NCBI GenBank assembly: GCA_963598415.1
Contig: CAVBUH010000056.1
Span: 1-17,849, forward strand
Reading direction: 5' to 3'
From: Colimorpha_A sp900556615
GTDB taxonomy: Bacteria; Bacillota; Clostridia; Oscillospirales; CAG-272
Length of the DNA: 17,849 bases
Below the pieces are notes generated by a model. The model worked only from the letters and a program-made list of their open reading frames with translations. It searched no databases and was not told the origin of the DNA. The position numbers were made by a program, and so were the translations under genes. How positions within the stretch are numbered: the stretch's first letter is position 1; each line of letters begins with the position of its first letter. Shown in pieces: positions 14,661-17,849 of the stretch.

Positions 14661-16028
14661 TTATTGAAGCGCCTGCTGAATATCGTTAATCAGATCCTCT
14701 GCGTCCTCAAGCCCGCAGGAAAATCTTACAAGATCTCCGGGTACTCCGGCAGCTGCCAGCTCCTCATCGTTCATCTGACGGTGAGTGGTGCTTGCGGGAT
14801 GCAGGCAGCAGGAACGTGCATCCGCTACATGCGTTTCAATTGCGGCGATCTTAAGCCTGCTCATAAAACGCTGAGCCGCTTCTCTTCCTCCCTTGACGCC
14901 AAAGCTGACTACTCCGCAGGAGCCGTTCGGAAGATACTTTTGTGCTGTTTCATAATAGGGAGAGGATTTAAGGGAAGGATAGTTTACCCATGCGATTCTG
15001 TCGTTATCTTCAAGAAAATGTGCGACAGCTTCTCCGTTTTCACAGTGACGCTTCATTCTGACGTGAAGCGACTCAAGCCCAAGATTCAGCAGATAGGCGC
15101 TTTGAGGCGACTGCACCGAACCGAGATCCCGCATGAGCTGAGCGGTAGCTTTCGTTATGTACGCGCCTCCGAGTCCGAAACGTTCGGTATAAGTAACGCC
15201 GTGATAGCTGTCATCGGGAGTGCAGAGACCGGGAAATTTTTCAGGGTATGCGGTCCAATCGAAATTTCCGGAATCGACGATACAGCCTCCGACCGCTGAG
15301 CCGTGTCCGTCCATATATTTGGTAGTGGAATGAGTTACGATATCGGCTCCCCATTCAAAGGGACGGCAGTTAACCGGTGTGGCGAAGGTATTGTCAACAA
15401 TAAGCGGAACGCCGTGAGAATGTGCGGCGTCTGCAAATTTTTCGATATCGAGAACGGTCAGTGCCGGATTGGCGATCGTTTCACCGAATACGGCTTTGGT
15501 ATTCGGACGAAAAGCGGCGTTGAGCTCTTCCTCGGAGCAATCGGGAGAGACGAAGGTGAATTCTATTCCCATACGTTTCATGGTGACGGCAAAAAGATTA
15601 TAGGTACCTCCATAAATAGAGGAGGATGAGACGATATGATCTCCGCAGGAGGCAATATTGAATACCGAATAGAAGGATGCCGCTTGTCCGGAGCCGGTAA
15701 GCATAGCAGCGGAACCACCCTCAAGCTTGCATATTTTGGCGGCTACCGTATCACAGGTCGGGTTTTGAAGGCGTGAGTAAAAATATCCCGCCGCTTCCAG
15801 ATCGAACAGCTTTCCCATCGCTTCCCCCGTGGAATACTTAAAAGTAGTGCTTTGAATGATCGGGATCTGACGCGGTTCGCCGTTTCCCGGCGTATATCCG
15901 CCCTGTACACACTCTGTTCCAATTGATGTTTTCATAATTATAATCATACCTTTCCCGACGGGAGAGTCCGTTTTTTCTGCAGACGTGTTCTCATTTACGC
16001 CGGTACAGGTTTTGTCAAAGCAAGACAT
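14661..16028 (-). CDS. metY: O-acetylhomoserine aminocarboxypropyltransferase (sulfhydrylase)
   Basis: This PLP enzyme of the Cys/Met metabolism family makes homocysteine from O-acetylhomoserine and sulfide, giving direct sulfhydrylation together with the neighbouring MetA. In the 455-residue frame the PLP Lys237 is in THSTTKYMDGHG, with the PLP-contacting Asp212 in VDNTFATP, YSRLQNPT at 84-91 and the C-terminal SCCLHPASTTHRQ and RFSCGLEDAEDLI blocks. The start is ambiguous. ATG 16028 has GGGAG 8 nt upstream but adds an unusual 31-residue leader rich in Thr, Ser and Lys. ATG 15935 gives MKTSIGTECVQGGY and 424 residues, nearer the usual length, but has poorer spacing to AAAGG. It heads the likely metY-metA-activase operon. 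The leader upstream holds two hairpins and a dyad but no SAM riboswitch or T-box recognised. Confidence 0.94.
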   Translation of the reverse strand: MSCFDKTCTGVNENTSAEKTDSPVGKGMIIIMKTSIGTECVQGGYTPGNGEPRQIPIIQSTTFKYSTGEAMGKLFDLEAAGYFYSRLQNPTCDTVAAKICKLEGGSAAMLTGSGQAASFYSVFNIASCGDHIVSSSSIYGGTYNLFAVTMKRMGIEFTFVSPDCSEEELNAAFRPNTKAVFGETIANPALTVLDIEKFADAAHSHGVPLIVDNTFATPVNCRPFEWGADIVTHSTTKYMDGHGSAVGGCIVDSGNFDWTAYPEKFPGLCTPDDSYHGVTYTERFGLGGAYITKATAQLMRDLGSVQSPQSAYLLNLGLESLHVRMKRHCENGEAVAHFLEDNDRIAWVNYPSLKSSPYYETAQKYLPNGSCGVVSFGVKGGREAAQRFMSRLKIAAIETHVADARSCCLHPASTTHRQMNDEELAAAGVPGDLVRFSCGLEDAEDLINDIQQALQ

Positions 16029-16077
16029 CGGTCTTTCTCCCGAAATAAAAATTTTATCTGATAATTAGTGTCTGCTG

Positions 16078-16119
16078 AATCATTCGCTTTGCGAACGATT
16101 GGTGCGGCAAAGCCACACC
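16078..16119 (-). other. Two back-to-back triloop hairpins in the metY leader
   Basis: AATCATTCGC/GCGAACGATT (16078-16087 and 16091-16100) and GGTGCGGC/GCCACACC (16101-16108 and 16112-16119) each enclose a 3-nt loop (TTT or AAA). Both stems have one A-C mismatch as plus-strand RNA but a G-U pair as minus-strand RNA, which points to a minus-strand transcript, the metY leader, about 50 nt before the upstream ATG. There is no U tract, so they are not a simple terminator. They could be a leader RNA element or a dispersed palindromic repeat. Confidence 0.6.
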
Positions 16120-16193
16120 CCATATAAAAACATCAATAGCACCCTGAACGGAGCTTGGGATTAAGTTTCGGTCGGACTTTGTCTACACCCTAT

Positions 16194-16216
16194 CTGATAT
16201 ATCGATAATATATCAG
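16194..16216. promoter_or_regulatory. 9-bp perfect dyad, possible operator
   Basis: CTGATATAT (16194-16202) and ATATATCAG (16208-16216) are perfectly complementary around a 5-bp centre. It lies between the divergent metY and pyrR units, about 165 bp before metY and 180 bp before the pyrR promoter, in AT-rich DNA. It resembles a repressor operator more than a hairpin terminator. No protein can be assigned. Confidence 0.45.
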
Positions 16217-16392
16217 TATATATCTTTTCTCTTAATCAAATGAGGATTTTTTGTTACCAATCTGTCAATTTTTATTTTCGGGAAAAATTACCGATGCAAA
16301 ATCAGACTGTTTCATGAAAAATTATCTTTTTATAAGAATTTTTTGTGTCATTGCAAAATTGGCGGAATTTTGAAAAAAATGTGAAATCTTTG

Positions 16393-16421
16393 TTGACAAA
16401 ATGCGAAGTATGTGATATAAT
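16393..16421 (+). promoter_or_regulatory. Strong sigma-A promoter of pyrR-uraA
   Basis: A consensus TTGACA (16393-16398) and consensus TATAAT (16416-16421) are spaced by exactly 17 bp, with TG one base before the -10 (extended -10). Transcription should start near 16428, just upstream of the pyr attenuator, so expression is probably set mainly by attenuation. Confidence 0.93.
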
Positions 16422-16444
16422 GACAGTCAGTTTAAGAAATCTTT

Positions 16445-16536
16445 AATTCGGTACAGAGAGACCGGCAAGATTGATATAGGAAACGGTGTTTGCCGTATGT
16501 GGATTGAGTCTTGCCGTGTGCAGGGCTTTCTTTTTT
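16445..16536 (+). promoter_or_regulatory. pyr attenuator: PyrR-binding hairpin with antiterminator
   Basis: The RNA has the three parts of a Bacillus-type pyr attenuator. The anti-antiterminator is CGGT (16449-16452) pairing with ACCG (16461-16464) around ACAGAGAG, matching the conserved CAGAGAG PyrR loop. The antiterminator is CGGCAAGA (16463-16470) pairing with TCTTGCCG (16509-16516). The terminator left arm (16506-16514) overlaps the second antiterminator strand. When UMP or UTP is high, PyrR should hold the first hairpin, free the terminator and stop transcription. The system is established in B. subtilis; its use here is inferred from the pairings. Confidence 0.85.
16506..16536 (+). terminator. 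Attenuator terminator before pyrR
   Basis: GAGTCTTGC (16506-16514) pairs with GCAGGGCTT (16520-16528) over nine positions, three of them G-U, with a 5-nt loop, followed by TCTTTTTT (16529-16536). It lies 28 bp before the pyrR GTG, so it can switch off the whole unit. Confidence 0.8.
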
Positions 16537-16563
16537 ATATTTCGGATCCGGGGGAAACAGCTT

Positions 16564-17124
16564 GTGGAAACAAAGTATAAATCAAGAATTATGGACGGGG
16601 ATTCTCTCAGGCGCGCACTGATGCGGATCACTCATGAAATACTTGAAAAGAATAACGGAAGCGATAATCTCTGTCTTGTCGGGATAAAGACGCGCGGTGT
16701 ACCGATTGCCGCGAGAATCGCGGAGAATATAAAACGTATAGAGGGCAGAGAGGTCCCTGTAGGAAGCCTTGACATTACCCTTTACCGAGATGATTTAACC
16801 GCACTTTCCGATATGCCGGTAGTCAACGGAAGCGACATTCCCTTTGCCGTTTCCGGAATGCGGATTATTTTGGTCGATGATGTGCTTTTTACCGGAAGAA
16901 CGGTGCGTGCGGCAATAGAGGCTCTGTTCAAGCTCGGCAGACCCGGTGCAATTCGCCTTGCCGTTGTTGTTGACAGAGGTCACAGAGAGCTTCCAATACG
17001 TGCCGATTATGTGGGAAAAAATGTCCCGACCTCAGTTTCGGAAATCATCTCTGTCAAATTATCGGAAACCGACGGCGAAGATGCCGCCGATCTGCTTGAA
17101 GCAGCCGGAAACGAAAATCAGTAA
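16564..17124 (+). CDS. pyrR: Bifunctional pyr operon attenuator / uracil phosphoribosyltransferase PyrR
   Basis: PyrR binds the pyr leader RNA in response to uridine nucleotides and also has uracil phosphoribosyltransferase activity. From the GTG start the protein has 186 residues, close to the usual ~180. It shows the N-terminal IMDGDSLRRALMRITHEILE, LVGIKTRGVPIAARIA, the DITLYRDDL segment, the PRPP-binding loop IILVDDVLFTGRTVRAA (Asp105-Asp106) and RGHRELPIRADYVGKNVPTS near the end. I chose GTG at 16564, with GGGGGAAA about 8 nt upstream; the frame is open further upstream but those codons lie inside the attenuator and terminator. It is followed after 38 bp by a uracil permease gene, a common pyrR-uraA pairing for pyrimidine salvage, and is probably controlled by its own product through the leader RNA. 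Confidence 0.95.
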   Translation: METKYKSRIMDGDSLRRALMRITHEILEKNNGSDNLCLVGIKTRGVPIAARIAENIKRIEGREVPVGSLDITLYRDDLTALSDMPVVNGSDIPFAVSGMRIILVDDVLFTGRTVRAAIEALFKLGRPGAIRLAVVVDRGHRELPIRADYVGKNVPTSVSEIISVKLSETDGEDAADLLEAAGNENQ

Positions 17125-17126
17125 AT

Positions 17127-17142
17127 TAAAGCTTCGGCTTTA
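17127..17142 (+). other. UUCG-loop hairpin between pyrR and uraA
   Basis: TAAAGC (17127-17132) pairs with GCTTTA (17137-17142) around a TTCG tetraloop, between the pyrR stop and the permease ribosome binding site. It lacks a T tract, so it may stabilise or help process the mRNA rather than end transcription. Confidence 0.5.
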
Positions 17143-17162
17143 TAAAATATTCGGAGGGAAAT

Positions 17163-17849
17163 ATGAAACTTATCTACAATGTCAGTGACAAACCCAAATT
17201 CGGGCAGCTGATCGTTTTTGCGATTCAGCAGCTTCTTGCGATTCTTGCCGCCACAATCGCCGTGCCGGCTATTGTGGGGAACGGAATGTCGCAGTCGGCG
17301 GCTCTGTTCGGAGCAGGCGTCGGAACAATCGTTTACCTTCTCTTTACCAAGTTCAGCAGCCCGGTGTTTCTCGGTTCCTCTTTCGCTTTTATCGGTTCGA
17401 TGCTGGCGGCGTTTGCCGGCGGCGTCAGTGCCCAGAAAGGTTATGCCGGTTTGATTATCGGCGCCGTGTTCGCAGGACTTGTTTATGTTGTAATTGCGCT
17501 GATTGTCAGGCTGACGGGAGTAAAATGGATCAATAAAATTATGCCCGCCGTCGTAATCGGTCCTACTGTTTCGATTATCGGTCTTTCACTTGCGGGAAAT
17601 GCGATCGGCGACCTTACCGTAGGTAAGGTTATGACGCATGTTCACGATTTTGTTATTGTTGACGGTGAAATTGTGGAGCAGATTAACAGCGTTTCGGCGG
17701 CAAATCCTTATATAGCGCTTGTCTGCGGACTTGTTACGCTTTTTACCGTTATTCTCTGTTCGGTATACGGCAAAAAAATGATGAAGCTCATTCCCTTTAT
17801 CATCGGTATTCTTGCCGGATATGCGGTTGCCGCTGTTTTCACCGTTATC
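17163..17849 (+). CDS. uraA: Uracil permease (NCS2 / UraA family), cut by window end
   Basis: The visible 229 residues are the N-terminal part of an NCS2 nucleobase:cation symporter, normally a ~430-residue membrane protein with 14 transmembrane segments that imports uracil with H+. It starts MKLIYNVSDKP, followed by FAIQQLLAILAATIAVPAIVG, close to the FGLQHVLAMFGATVLVP motif of UraA/PyrP proteins. GSSFAFIGSM at about 85-94 and IMPAVVIGPTVSIIGLSLAG at about 130-149 are further family blocks. GGAGGG at 17153-17158 precedes the ATG at 17163 by 4 nt. The frame stays open to the last base. It follows pyrR by 38 bp and should share the attenuated transcript, so uracil uptake is shut down when uridine nucleotides are plentiful. 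Confidence 0.93.
   Translation, partial: MKLIYNVSDKPKFGQLIVFAIQQLLAILAATIAVPAIVGNGMSQSAALFGAGVGTIVYLLFTKFSSPVFLGSSFAFIGSMLAAFAGGVSAQKGYAGLIIGAVFAGLVYVVIALIVRLTGVKWINKIMPAVVIGPTVSIIGLSLAGNAIGDLTVGKVMTHVHDFVIVDGEIVEQINSVSAANPYIALVCGLVTLFTVILCSVYGKKMMKLIPFIIGILAGYAVAAVFTVI

Noticed and set aside
16029..16440. T-box or SAM riboswitch before metY
   Set aside because: The GGGTG runs present lack the conserved T-box antiterminator sequence, and no SAM-I core was seen.
16486..16563. Upstream ATG start for PyrR at 16486
   Set aside because: It would encode the attenuator and terminator as a hydrophobic N-terminal extension; GTG at 16564 with a GGGGGA site fits the family length.

Overview
The window looks like chromosomal DNA of a Clostridia member of the Bacillota, perhaps an Oscillospirales-type gut bacterium. 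This rests on moderate GC content, strong AGGAG-type ribosome binding sites, a PyrR-type RNA attenuator, the clostridial fused acyl-CoA dehydratase-activase family and a GH2 beta-galactosidase. The genus is a guess. Most genes (68-16028) are on the minus strand. pyrR and the uracil permease at the right edge, and one tiny membrane protein near 6700, are on the plus strand.

Left part (1-6440). Transcribed right to left are a ThuA-domain protein, a 1011-residue GH2 beta-galactosidase ending at a strong terminator, a CPA2-type Na+/H+ antiporter with an Asp-Asp motif, and an MgtC/SapB-family membrane protein. This reads as a small sugar-utilisation unit next to two ion-homeostasis membrane proteins. 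A perfect 13-bp inverted repeat lies directly before the beta-galactosidase start codon.

Middle (6441-8900). There is a gene-poor stretch with a 32-residue hydrophobic protein, a hairpin that covers a good ribosome binding site, tadA (tRNA adenosine deaminase), and a VanZ-like gene split by a single-nucleotide frameshift.

Right part (8945-16028). The likely transcription order is metY, metA, a 972-residue protein with two BadF/BcrA-type ATPase domains plus a DUF2229-like region, then a 430-residue 2-hydroxyacyl-CoA dehydratase-like protein. MetY and MetA make homocysteine by direct sulfhydrylation. MetA has Glu111, which predicts acetyl-CoA use. The last two proteins correspond to the halves of a ~1400-residue protein that is usually fused in Firmicutes. 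Here they are separated by 331 bp that contain a 173-bp repeat.

The most interesting structure is that repeat. Two copies of exactly 173 bp occur in inverted orientation (7965-8137 and 10297-10469), bounded by a 13-bp terminal inverted repeat (AAGGCAATACCGC and its complement). They diverge by several substitutions and small indels, share no intact reading frame, and keep a hairpin at the same place with changed sequence. I read them as a MITE-like non-autonomous element or structured intergenic repeat.

Right edge (16393-17849). A near-perfect extended -10 promoter drives a complete pyr attenuator (PyrR-binding hairpin, antiterminator, terminator), then pyrR from a GTG start and a uracil permease cut by the window end. 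I saw no tRNA, rRNA, CRISPR array, transposase, SAM-I riboswitch or T-box. Apart from the repeat pair and the split dehydratase system, the gene content is ordinary.
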